From positions 1 to 64,000 of the forward strand of contig JAACFO010000009.1 of NCBI GenBank assembly GCA_009937425.1: a stretch of DNA of 64,000 nucleotides, written 5' to 3'. A program made the position numbers and the translations under genes. The notes under the pieces are model-generated. The model saw nothing but the letters and a program-made list of their open reading frames with translations. It was not told the origin of the DNA and made no database searches. This DNA is from Gammaproteobacteria bacterium (GTDB lineage: Bacteria > Pseudomonadota > Gammaproteobacteria > HK1). Shown here piece by piece: positions 29,175 to 37,526 of this stretch (its first letter is position 1; every line of letters begins with the position of its first letter).

Positions 29175-31106
29175 ATGGCTACCGACGACAGCAAACCAAT
29201 GAAGAGCGCGCGCCGGCACGAAAGGCCGGGGCCAGTACGGCTGCTGCTCATCAATCCCCGCTTTCCGGAAAGTTTCTGGAGCTTTCGCTGGGGGATCGAC
29301 AAGGTACTGACCGACAGACGCGCCGTAAATCCGCCGCTGGGCCTTGCCACCCTGGCTGCCTTGTGCCCCCCGGATTGGGAGGTCAGCATCGTCGATGAGA
29401 ATGTCGAAGCGCTGCCCGTCGGGGGGCACGCCGACATCGTCGGGGTATGCGGCATGGGCGTGCAGCACGCCCGCCAGGTCGAGCTTCTGAGCTTCTACCG
29501 CAGACAGGGGGCATTCGTCGTCGCCGGAGGCAGCTTCGCCTCGCTCTGCCCGGAGCGCTATGAGGGTCTGGCAGACACGGTGATCGCGGGTGAGGCCGAG
29601 TACATCTGGCCCGCCTTTTGCCGTGACTACATGCGTGGTGCGACGCAGAGTTCCTACCGGGAAGTGGGTGTGGTGGATCTCGCCGACTCGCCCACGCCAC
29701 GCTTCGAGTTGCTGAAGCTCGAACGCTACGTGAGCGCGAGCCTGCAATTCTCCCGGGGTTGTCCCTACCGTTGCGAGTTTTGCGACATCATCGTGATGTT
29801 CGGCCGCCGGCCACGCACCAAGACCCCGGAGCAGATCGGCGTGGAGCTCGATGGACTGCGCGCGCTAGGCATTCGCCGCGTGTTCTTCGTCGATGACAAC
29901 CTCATCGGTCACAAGCCCAGGGCCAAAGTGCTGCTTGCTTTCCTCATCAACTATCAGCGCCGGCACGGCTACGCATTCCAGTTCGGTACCGAAGCGTCGA
30001 TAAACGTTGCCGAGGATCGGGAATTGCTGGCGCTACTGCGTGACGCCAGCTTCACCTGGCTGTTCATCGGTATCGAATCCCCCGACGCGGCGAGCCTCGA
30101 GGAGGCGGGCAAGGCACAAAATCTTCGCGCCGATATGTTGACCGCGGTGCGGACGATTTACAGCCATGGCATCGATCTGCTGGCCGGGTTCATCGTCGGC
30201 TTCGACAACGACACGCGCGACAGCTTCGAGCATCAGTACCGCTTCATCACGGCCTCGGGCATCCAGGTCGCGATGGTCGGATTGCTGAGCGCGCTGCCGC
30301 GCACGCCACTCTACGAGCGGTTGCAACGCGAGGGGCGTCTGCTGCCCGAAACTCGAGAAGGCGACAATACGCGCGTCGGCACAAACTTCATTCCGCGCCA
30401 GATGTCTTACGACGCCATGGTGACGGGCTACACGGAGCTCTGGCGACGGCTAACCTGCGATGCGAGTATTTCCGAACGGATACTGGCCAAGACCCGCTAC
30501 CTGCGCCGACCGATCTACGTCAGTGGGGAATCGCTCTCGGAGCGCCTTGCGTTGCTGGCGAGATTCGTACTGCACGGCCTTCTCGCGGGCGGCCCGAGGC
30601 GCTGGTTTTATTTCTCCAGGAGCTTTCTGGGGAGCCCGCCGACTACCTGGGCCCTGGTCGTCAACGACTGGGTATGCGCTCTCTCGATGCAACACTTCGC
30701 GATGCGCCACCTGTGCGCGTCCGCGGCCAACGAGCGCAGCATGGCACAGGCGACTCTCGACTTTATCCGGCAACAGTGCGACACCGGCCTGCGCCAACGT
30801 ACCTTGGAAGCATCACTGCATCTGGGCAAACAGGGCACGCAGCTCATCATCACGATACGCGGCGCGGTGGATAAAAGCTTTTTCATCCGCGCCACACGGC
30901 GTATCGAGAAACTGCTCGAGTGCTCGGCGACGACACTCAGCCTGCGCATCGAATCACTGGCCGCCGGCGAGCGCCGGCACGTCATGCGGTCGTTGCGCCG
31001 GCTCAGCCGCTATGGCGATCGCGTCACCGTGAGAATGAGCACATCGGTCAGCGCCCTGCTTCCCGTCGATTGGTCGGCGTTCCAGCGCGATCTGGATGAA
31101 GTCTGA
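29175..31106 (+). CDS. B12-binding-domain radical SAM protein with C-terminal STAS-like domain
   Basis: 643 aa. N-terminal cobalamin-binding-like Rossmann domain (about 20-160; VRLLLINPRFPESFW, NPPLGLATLAALCP), radical SAM core with CPYRCEFC (Cys196, Cys200, Cys203) near FSRGC, FFVDDNLIGHKPRAK and FIGIESPD, then a DUF4070-like helical region (about 400-490). These features are shared with hopanoid-methylase-like (HpnP-type) and other class B methylases, but no hopanoid genes are nearby. Residues about 555-643 (LIITIRGAVDKSFFIRATRRIEKLL and following strand-helix-strand pattern) resemble a STAS fold; that is inference. ATG with little Shine-Dalgarno. Isolated gene between divergent and convergent neighbours. 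Confidence 0.82.
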   Translation: MATDDSKPMKSARRHERPGPVRLLLINPRFPESFWSFRWGIDKVLTDRRAVNPPLGLATLAALCPPDWEVSIVDENVEALPVGGHADIVGVCGMGVQHARQVELLSFYRRQGAFVVAGGSFASLCPERYEGLADTVIAGEAEYIWPAFCRDYMRGATQSSYREVGVVDLADSPTPRFELLKLERYVSASLQFSRGCPYRCEFCDIIVMFGRRPRTKTPEQIGVELDGLRALGIRRVFFVDDNLIGHKPRAKVLLAFLINYQRRHGYAFQFGTEASINVAEDRELLALLRDASFTWLFIGIESPDAASLEEAGKAQNLRADMLTAVRTIYSHGIDLLAGFIVGFDNDTRDSFEHQYRFITASGIQVAMVGLLSALPRTPLYERLQREGRLLPETREGDNTRVGTNFIPRQMSYDAMVTGYTELWRRLTCDASISERILAKTRYLRRPIYVSGESLSERLALLARFVLHGLLAGGPRRWFYFSRSFLGSPPTTWALVVNDWVCALSMQHFAMRHLCASAANERSMAQATLDFIRQQCDTGLRQRTLEASLHLGKQGTQLIITIRGAVDKSFFIRATRRIEKLLECSATTLSLRIESLAAGERRHVMRSLRRLSRYGDRVTVRMSTSVSALLPVDWSAFQRDLDEV

Positions 31107-31121
31107 TGCAGCGAATGTCGC

Positions 31122-32396
31122 TCAGCGCAGCGTGACGTTGAAGACGCGTGTTTCGGCCGAGTTGTCACCGATTTTCCGCTCGATTTTGACGGAAACCGTA
31201 TCGCCCGGGTGTTTGTCGAGCAATCCCATCTTGATGCCGGCGAGATCACTCACCGGCCGACCCTGGAGCCCTACGATGCGGTCCCCTGCCTCGAGTCCGG
31301 CTTCTTCGGCGCCGCTGCCGTCGGCGAACGACAAAACGCTGACTCGGCCGGGCTCGGTGCCCAGCATCACGCCGAGCATGCCTGCGGGCGGTAGCTCGAG
31401 CATCTCCGAGACGAGCATGAAGTCGCCATCTTCCTGGTGAAACGACGGCGAGTCGTGGGTGCCGCCCTGGAGCACCACACTGACCGCGTCCGCAGGCTCG
31501 CGTCGTGTGACGCGCGCGGGGATCCCGGAGCGAATGACATGACCGGTGCCCGCCAACACCACCAGCCGACTTTCGGGATGCTCGACCATAAAGCGCGCCG
31601 TACGTTCCGCCATTCCTTCGTCCCACAGCAGTTGAACCTCGAAGAACTGCTCGAAATCGCCGCGGGTCTCTTCCGGATGCTGCTCGAACGCAGTCTTTAT
31701 GCGCTCACGGTATCGTTGCCCGGAGCGTTCCACGGTGCCGGGGAGGCTGGCGCGTTCCTCGTCACTCAGATTGTCCATGTCGCCGAGGCCGACCTTGGCG
31801 GTGATCTCCGCCGCAACGTTGAGGGCGACGATGGCGATCCCCTGGGTGCGCGCAAAGCTCAAGATGGGCTCGTAGAGCCGGTAGTCGAAACGCCATCGAT
31901 TGTAGTACTCGGTGAGCCTGAGCATGTCTTCGGCGTCGATACGGCCGGCGACGAAATCATCCAGGTGGGCCTGAAACGGTTGCTGGAAGAACTCCATGGC
32001 GATGACCATACGGAGGTTCCGGCGGTGCAGCCGGCAGATGATCTCGAGCTGGTTGAGGTGGTGATCGTAGCGGTCGTGGCTCTCGCCCACGAATACCACG
32101 CGGCTCTGCGCGAGGACGCCGATCAAGGTCTCGAAATCGAACTCGGCATCGCCGGCGATCACCTCGGGCGCTTGCCAACCGCTGCCGGCAGCGGCTTCGC
32201 TGCAGGCTTTCTCGGAAGAAGCTTCGGCAACCGCCCCAAGCAGCGACAACACCAGCATGCAGACAAAGACCGCGTGGAGAAGGATTATGGAGTGCCGCCC
32301 GGGCGTTTTCCGAAGAGAATTGACTCCGGATTGGGTTTTCTTACAAGTTAGCGTCGGTAAGTGCACGGAGATTCCAGTTGAACCGATTTTTTCCAT
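31122..32396 (-). CDS. Exported ChaN-like protein with C-terminal PDZ domain
   Basis: 424 aa. After a signal segment (about 35-60, ILLHAVFVCMLVLSLLGAVAEA) comes a ChaN/DUF399 domain: VVFVGESHDRYDHHLNQLEII, VIAMEFFQQPFQAHLDDFVAG, and VLAGTGHVIRSGIPARV. The ChaN fold binds haem in Campylobacter and is proposed to act in iron uptake; GESHD and GTGHV carry the conserved His residues. The C-terminal 90 residues form a PDZ domain (MLGVMLGTEPG, GLEAGDRIVGLQGRPVSDLAGI). Start at 32396 is supported by AGGA just upstream; it overlaps the divergent metallopeptidase start by 19 bases, so their promoters lie inside each other's coding regions. Confidence 0.83.
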   Translation of the reverse strand: MEKIGSTGISVHLPTLTCKKTQSGVNSLRKTPGRHSIILLHAVFVCMLVLSLLGAVAEASSEKACSEAAAGSGWQAPEVIAGDAEFDFETLIGVLAQSRVVFVGESHDRYDHHLNQLEIICRLHRRNLRMVIAMEFFQQPFQAHLDDFVAGRIDAEDMLRLTEYYNRWRFDYRLYEPILSFARTQGIAIVALNVAAEITAKVGLGDMDNLSDEERASLPGTVERSGQRYRERIKTAFEQHPEETRGDFEQFFEVQLLWDEGMAERTARFMVEHPESRLVVLAGTGHVIRSGIPARVTRREPADAVSVVLQGGTHDSPSFHQEDGDFMLVSEMLELPPAGMLGVMLGTEPGRVSVLSFADGSGAEEAGLEAGDRIVGLQGRPVSDLAGIKMGLLDKHPGDTVSVKIERKIGDNSAETRVFNVTLR

Positions 32397-34534
32397 ATGT
32401 CCTGTCGTCGATTTTGGCGTGGATGCTTTGCGCTTCGGTCATGGCAGAAACCACAATCCAGCACGATCTGGTGGTGAAGCTCGAGCCGCAGGACGGGTAT
32501 CTCGCGGCCCAGGATCGCATACGGTTTCCTCAACCAGTCGCCGCACACGAGAGCGAGCTGACCTTCACCCTCAATGCCGGCATGGTGCCCGTCGTCGATC
32601 CACCTGCCCGTCTCGTGGCCAGCGACAGATACCTGCAAGAACCTGCAACGTTTATCCGCTACACGGTAATCTTACCGAAAGGCGCGCCTGGATTGACATT
32701 ACGGTACCAGGGCCGCCTGGCGCAACGTCCTGCTGATACCGAACGATCCGCACCGGTGGAGGATCTTTTCACGGCCGGCCATATCGGTCCTGAAGGTGTG
32801 TACCTGTCCGGTGCGAGCCATTGGTTTCCACGCATAGACAACGGCCTGGTCAGCTTCTCCCTGGAAGTCGATCTTCCCACCGGGTGGACGGCGGTCAGTC
32901 AGGGAAAGCGTAGCGTGGGCGAGAGCCGTAGCGCACGATCCGTGGACCGCTGGGTCGAAGACCAACCCCAGGACGATATCATGCTGGTCGCGAACCGCTT
33001 CCACGTCTATCAACGGGACACGCGGCATGCCGGTGCCTACGCCTTTCTCCTGCGCCCTGAGCGCGCGCTCGCCCATCGTTACCTGGAAGCCACGGCGCGC
33101 TACGTGGATCTCTACACCCGACTCATCGGGCCATACCCTTACGCCAAGTTCGCGTTGGTAGAGAATTTCCGGGAGACCGGTTACGGCTTTCCATCGTTTA
33201 CCCTCCTGGGCTCGAGGGTTATTCGTCTTCCGTTCATTATCCATACGTCCTATCCCCACGAGATCCTGCACAACTGGTGGGGCAACGGCGTCTACGTCGA
33301 CTATGCCAGCGGCAACTGGAGCGAGGGACTCACGGCGTATCTGGCGGATTACCTGATCCGGGAGGAACGCGGACAAGGTGTCGAGTACCGACGCTCCGCG
33401 CTGCAGAAGTACCGCAACTACGTGGGGCAGGAGCAGGACTTCGCCCTCGGAGAGTTCCGTGCCAAGCACGGCGAGGCGTCCGAGGCGGTCGGCTACAACA
33501 AGGCGCTCATGTTCTTTCACATGCTGAGGCGGCGGCTGGGCGAGCGTGTGTTTATCGATGGATTGCGGCGGTTCTATACCGAGCAGCGGTTTCGCGTTGC
33601 CGGCTATTCTGATCTGCAAGCGGCTTTCGAGGCCGAGAGCGGACTGGAACTGCAGCAGGATTTCGACCAGTGGGTGAGTCGCGTGGGCGCACCGACGCTG
33701 CATGTGCGCGATGTTCACGTCCGGGAGACGGCTGGCGGCTACCAGCTGACCGCCCGGCTCGAACAGAGCCAGGATGATCCTGCCTATCGATTGCAGGTGC
33801 CGGTGGCGGTGCAGCTCGAGGGACGCGACGACGGGCTTCGCCACGAGCTTTTAATGAGCGAAAAGAATCTGGAGGTTAATCTCACATTCCCTACGCGGCC
33901 AATACGGTTCGCCGTGGATCCGGAATTTGATTTGTTCCGCCGGCTCGACACGGCCGAGATCCCGCCGGCTCTCGGCGAGCTCTTCGGTTCGGACCAAGCG
34001 CTTTTTGTGTTACCGGCGGCTGCACCGGATACGCTGCGCGAGGCTTACCGCGGTCTCGTCTCGCGCTTCGGCGCCGGCAGGGTCATTACCGACACGAATG
34101 CGGAGCCATTACCGGCCGATCGGCCCGTGTGGATTCTCGGCTGGGAGAACCGCCATCGTGCAGCCTTGGCGCACGAATTCCTGGCCGAGGATGTAAGCTT
34201 CGAACCGCAAGGAGTACGCATTCACGGTGAGCTGCGTGACCGCGATGAGGAGTGCGTGGTGCTCGTAGCGCGGCGCGACCGCGGCGAGAGTGCTGCGCTG
34301 GCATGGATTGGCTGCGAGAATCCCGAGGCATTCGCGGGACTCGCCAGAAAGCTTCCCCATTACAGCAAGTACGGGTACCTGAGCTTTGCCGGCAGCGAAC
34401 CGGCGAACGTGTTGAAAGGTCAGTGGCGGGTGAGCGCGTCACCGTTGAACGTTACTCTGCGCCCGACACCCGACAACCACCCGCTTCGTCTCGAGCAGCG
34501 GCGATCCTTAATCGATACCATCGACGCTCCTTGA
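32378..34534 (+). CDS. Exported M1-type (gluzincin) metallopeptidase
   Basis: 718 aa with a cleavable signal (about 1-23, ending VMAETT). The zinc site is HEILH (294-298) with the third ligand Glu316 in NWSEGLTAY; there are 17 residues between, one fewer than in classical M1 aminopeptidases. The GAMEN exopeptidase motif is not evident; VENFRETGYGFPSFTLLG occupies that position, so aminopeptidase activity is uncertain. A large C-terminal part (about 430-718) of unknown fold contains FVLPAAAPDTLREAYRGL. TTG start with GGAG upstream. It is followed after 17 bases by the enolase-superfamily gene and could head that operon. Confidence 0.85.
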   Translation: MNRFFPYVLSSILAWMLCASVMAETTIQHDLVVKLEPQDGYLAAQDRIRFPQPVAAHESELTFTLNAGMVPVVDPPARLVASDRYLQEPATFIRYTVILPKGAPGLTLRYQGRLAQRPADTERSAPVEDLFTAGHIGPEGVYLSGASHWFPRIDNGLVSFSLEVDLPTGWTAVSQGKRSVGESRSARSVDRWVEDQPQDDIMLVANRFHVYQRDTRHAGAYAFLLRPERALAHRYLEATARYVDLYTRLIGPYPYAKFALVENFRETGYGFPSFTLLGSRVIRLPFIIHTSYPHEILHNWWGNGVYVDYASGNWSEGLTAYLADYLIREERGQGVEYRRSALQKYRNYVGQEQDFALGEFRAKHGEASEAVGYNKALMFFHMLRRRLGERVFIDGLRRFYTEQRFRVAGYSDLQAAFEAESGLELQQDFDQWVSRVGAPTLHVRDVHVRETAGGYQLTARLEQSQDDPAYRLQVPVAVQLEGRDDGLRHELLMSEKNLEVNLTFPTRPIRFAVDPEFDLFRRLDTAEIPPALGELFGSDQALFVLPAAAPDTLREAYRGLVSRFGAGRVITDTNAEPLPADRPVWILGWENRHRAALAHEFLAEDVSFEPQGVRIHGELRDRDEECVVLVARRDRGESAALAWIGCENPEAFAGLARKLPHYSKYGYLSFAGSEPANVLKGQWRVSASPLNVTLRPTPDNHPLRLEQRRSLIDTIDAP

Positions 34535-34551
34535 TATCGTCAGCGCCGTCC

Positions 34552-35646
34552 ATGACAACGATTAGCGAAATTGTTCTTCATCGACTGAGGGTCCCCCTGA
34601 CGGTGCCTTACAAGTTGTCCTTAGTGGAGCTGCGCGCTTTCGACACCATCCTGGTGGAAGTGCATGATGGGGATGGCCGCGTCGGATACGGAGAGGCCAC
34701 GCTGCTCACGGGATACACCCAGGAGAGCACGAACCAGAGTTGGGACCTCGCCTGTCGGCTGTGCCGGGACATGGCGGGAAAATCGACCGGAGACATCAAG
34801 CGACGCGCGGGCGAGCACGATGCACAGGCAGCATTCACCAGCACCGCGATCACCACCGCTGTCGAGATGCTGGAAGCTAACTCCTGGTTGCGGAGCGAGC
34901 AGCGTACCGAAGTGCGGTTACTTGCATTGCTGCACGGTGAGACCGACGGTGAGCTCGCGGACGAGATCCGAATCCGCGTGGAACAGGGCTACAACACCTT
35001 CAAGGTCAAAGTGGGTTTCCACGCGGACACGGATCTCGCCCGGGTGGAACTCATCCAGAAGCTCCTCGCCGGGCGTGGGCAGATTCGCATCGACGCCAAT
35101 CAAGGTTACTCGACGGTGGATGCCTGCCGATTTGCCGGCGCCTTGGATCCGCAGGGCATCGAGCTGCTCGAGCAGACCTGCCGGGCAGGCGACTGGGAAG
35201 CAGCCGCGACGGTGGCAAAGGTCAGCACGGTGCCGATGATGCTCGACGAATCCATCTACACCCTGGACGACGTCGAGCGCGCTGCCAAGCTCGATGCGGC
35301 AGCTTACATCAAGTTCAAGCTCATGAAGGCCGGCGGCTGCGAGAAGCTCGCCCGTGCGCTGGATCGGATCCGCGAGCTCGGCATGATCCCGGTGCTCGGC
35401 AATGGCGTCGCGTGCGACATCGGCTGTTGGATGGAGGCCCGTATGGCAGGAGAGCTGATCCACAACGCGGGTGAGATGAACGGCTTTCTTAAAACCGAGC
35501 ACCCGATCGTGGAAAATCCCATGCCCGTGGAGTCCGGCGCCGTCGTCCTGGACCCGGATTACTGGCCACGGCTCGACCAGGCGGCGCTGGAGCGGTACGG
35601 GAAAGCCACGCTGCGTTGCTTGCCCCACGGCAGCGAGGAGGCTTGA
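34552..35646 (+). CDS. Enolase-superfamily enzyme of the muconate lactonizing/mandelate racemase type
   Basis: 364 aa from ATG at 34552; the 100-residue extension in the track belongs to another frame of the preceding gene. N-terminal capping domain (about 1-120; VPLTVPYKLSL, VGYGEATLLTGYT) and a TIM barrel with the MLE-subgroup catalytic set: Lys151/Lys153 (FKVKVG), metal ligands Asp181 (RIDANQGY), Glu207 (ELLEQT) and Asp232 (LDES), and Lys256 (IKFKLMKAGG). The two-lysine pattern fits cycloisomerases, epimerases and OSBS-like enzymes and differs from methylaspartate ammonia-lyase, which would be the expected partner of glutamate mutase. Its stop is directly followed by the glmS start with no gap, implying coupled translation. 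Substrate unknown. Confidence 0.86.
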   Translation: MTTISEIVLHRLRVPLTVPYKLSLVELRAFDTILVEVHDGDGRVGYGEATLLTGYTQESTNQSWDLACRLCRDMAGKSTGDIKRRAGEHDAQAAFTSTAITTAVEMLEANSWLRSEQRTEVRLLALLHGETDGELADEIRIRVEQGYNTFKVKVGFHADTDLARVELIQKLLAGRGQIRIDANQGYSTVDACRFAGALDPQGIELLEQTCRAGDWEAAATVAKVSTVPMMLDESIYTLDDVERAAKLDAAAYIKFKLMKAGGCEKLARALDRIRELGMIPVLGNGVACDIGCWMEARMAGELIHNAGEMNGFLKTEHPIVENPMPVESGAVVLDPDYWPRLDQAALERYGKATLRCLPHGSEEA

Positions 35647-36105
35647 ATGTCGACGACAGGCAACATGGACCGCAAGACCCTCGTGACCGGCGTCATCGGA
35701 GCGGACACCCACATCGTCGGAAACCGCATCCTCAGCATGGCCCTCGAGCAGGCGGGCTACAAGGTGGTGACCCTCGGCGCCCTGACGCCGGCCGACGAGT
35801 TCGTCAAAGCCGCCATCGAAACGGCGGCCGACGGGATCATGGTCTCTTCGCTCTACGGTCAAGGAGAGCTCGATTGCCGCGGCTTTCGGGATCTCTGTGT
35901 GGAAGCCGGACTCGACGATATCCTGCTCTATGCGGGTGGAAATCTGGTGGTCGGTAAGCAACCCTGGCCGGAAGTGGAGAGACGCTTCGTGGACATGGGC
36001 TTCGACCGCGCCTTTCCGCCGGGAACCCGTGGCGAGGAAGTGATTGCGAGCCTCGCCAGGGACTTCGAGGCGAGACAGCAAGGCAAACGGAGGGCGGAGG
36101 ATTGA
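35647..36105 (+). CDS. glmS: Glutamate mutase (methylaspartate mutase) sigma subunit
   Basis: Cobalamin-binding small subunit of adenosylcobalamin-dependent glutamate mutase, which interconverts L-glutamate and (2S,3S)-3-methylaspartate. 152 aa. Base-off/His-on motif DTHIVG (Asp20, His22, Gly25), followed by [14 protein letters not shown] and [35 protein letters not shown], very close to the clostridial sigma subunit. Overlaps the L protein by four bases and abuts the enolase-family gene. Usually called glmS/mamA; not the glucosamine synthase of the same symbol. Confidence 0.96.
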   Translation: MSTTGNMDRKTLVTGVIGADTHIVGNRILSMALEQAGYKVVTLGALTPADEFVKAAIETAADGIMVSSLYGQGELDCRGFRDLCVEAGLDDILLYAGGNLVVGKQPWPEVERRFVDMGFDRAFPPGTRGEEVIASLARDFEARQQGKRRAED

Positions 36106-37526
36106 CGGCCCTGCTCATCGACTTCGGCAGCACTTACACAAAGCTACGGGCAGTCTCCCTGGACCCGCCGCGTGTCCTCGCCTCGGGACAGGGACCCTCC
36201 ACGGTGAGCACGGATATCACCATCGGGATGCAGGCGGCGCTGGCCGATCTGGAGCGACACCTGGGAACGCTTCCCGAGTTCGAGTACCGGCTCGCCTGCA
36301 GCAGCGCAGCAGGTGGATTGCGCATGGTCACCATCGGATTGGTACGCGAGCTTACCGCGGAGGCCGCGCGTCAGGCAGCCCTCGGTGCGGGAGCACGGCT
36401 CGTGGGCACGTTCGCACAACGCCTGACCCGCGATGACGCGGCAGCAATGGAGGCGCTGGCACCCGACATCGTGCTGCTTGCCGGCGGCACCGACGGCGGC
36501 AACGCCCATGTGATCCGGCAAAATGCGCTGACGTTGGCCGAGACATCCATCGAATGTCCGATCATCGTCGCCGGAAACCGCGCGGCAGCCGACGACATCC
36601 AGGATCGGCTCGCCGCAGGGGGAAAGACTGCACTGGTGACCGAGAACGTCATGCCCGAGTTCGCAGCGCTCAACATCGAGCCCGCGCGGGCAGCGATTCG
36701 AAAGGTCTTCATCGATCGCATCGTTCACGGCAAAGGCATCGACCGCGCGGCCGAACTGTTCGATGAGGTACTGATGCCGACACCCGCCGCGGTGATGGAG
36801 GGAGCACGACTGCTTGCCGAGGGCTGTGATGGTGTGGAAGGCGTCGGTCCGCTGCTCCTGGTGGACGTTGGCGGAGCCACCACCGACGTTCACTCCATTG
36901 CGACAGGAGAGCCGAGTGAAAGCGGCGTTGTCACCAGGGGCTTGCCGGAACCCTACGTCAAGCGAACCGTGGAAGGTGATCTGGGCATGCGCCACAATGT
37001 GCTTGCAGTGGTCGAAGAAGCAGGGCTTGATGTTTTGGCAGCCGACAGCGGCCTCGGGGCATCGCAGGTGGAGGAACTCGTGGCGGTATTCGCCGACGAT
37101 GTCGAGCGACTGCCGGCGTCACCCCAGGAGCGGGCGGTCGACAGAGCCCTTGCCCGGGCAACGGTTCGAATTGCGATCAAGCGACACGCGGGCACCATCG
37201 AAACCGTGCACACCGCAAACGGACCGGTCAGCGTGCAGCGCGGCAAGGATCTGAGCCACATCGCCATGATGGTCGGCACCGGCGGTGCCCTGGTGCACAG
37301 TGAGCGGCCGGCATTCATCCTGGAAGGCGGCCTGGCCAGTCCCGCGGATCCCCTCTCCCTCGGTCCACGCAACCCTCGCCTCATGATCGACGACGGCTAC
37401 TTGCTCTACGCCATCGGGCTTCTCAGCGCCGTTGCGCCTGCCGCGGCCGTTCGACTCGCGCACGCGCAGCTCAAAGCGGTCGAGCCCGAAAATTCCGGTA
37501 CCGGAACCAGTGCCGCATCCAGGTAA
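36102..37526 (+). CDS. glmL: GlmL/MutL, glutamate mutase-associated ASKHA ATPase
   Basis: 474 aa. Product of the gene found between the sigma and epsilon subunit genes of glutamate mutase; presumed chaperone or reactivator of the B12 enzyme. Starts [18 protein letters not shown], the phosphate-1 loop of actin/Hsp70-like ATPases; LAGGTDGGN and [16 protein letters not shown] supply further nucleotide-binding loops, and [21 protein letters not shown] is characteristic. TTG start overlapping the glmS stop; the 3' end overlaps the next gene by 17 bases. Not DNA mismatch-repair MutL. Confidence 0.94.
   Translation: MTALLIDFGSTYTKLRAVSLDPPRVLASGQGPSTVSTDITIGMQAALADLERHLGTLPEFEYRLACSSAAGGLRMVTIGLVRELTAEAARQAALGAGARLVGTFAQRLTRDDAAAMEALAPDIVLLAGGTDGGNAHVIRQNALTLAETSIECPIIVAGNRAAADDIQDRLAAGGKTALVTENVMPEFAALNIEPARAAIRKVFIDRIVHGKGIDRAAELFDEVLMPTPAAVMEGARLLAEGCDGVEGVGPLLLVDVGGATTDVHSIATGEPSESGVVTRGLPEPYVKRTVEGDLGMRHNVLAVVEEAGLDVLAADSGLGASQVEELVAVFADDVERLPASPQERAVDRALARATVRIAIKRHAGTIETVHTANGPVSVQRGKDLSHIAMMVGTGGALVHSERPAFILEGGLASPADPLSLGPRNPRLMIDDGYLLYAIGLLSAVAPAAAVRLAHAQLKAVEPENSGTGTSAASR

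Noticed and set aside
29175-31106. Naming the radical SAM protein HpnP (hopanoid C-2 methylase)
   Set aside because: Shared class B/DUF4070-like layout only. There are no hopanoid synthesis genes nearby and it has an extra C-terminal domain.
34552-35646. Identification of the enolase-superfamily enzyme as methylaspartate ammonia-lyase because of its glutamate mutase neighbours
   Set aside because: The sequence has the MLE-type Lys-x-Lys plus opposite Lys and lacks the opening and length (about 410 aa) typical of the ammonia-lyase, so context alone does not justify the name.
36102-37526. DNA mismatch repair protein MutL from the symbol used for glutamate mutase L protein
   Set aside because: The sequence is an ASKHA-type ATPase with an FGSTYTKLR loop, not a GHKL ATPase.
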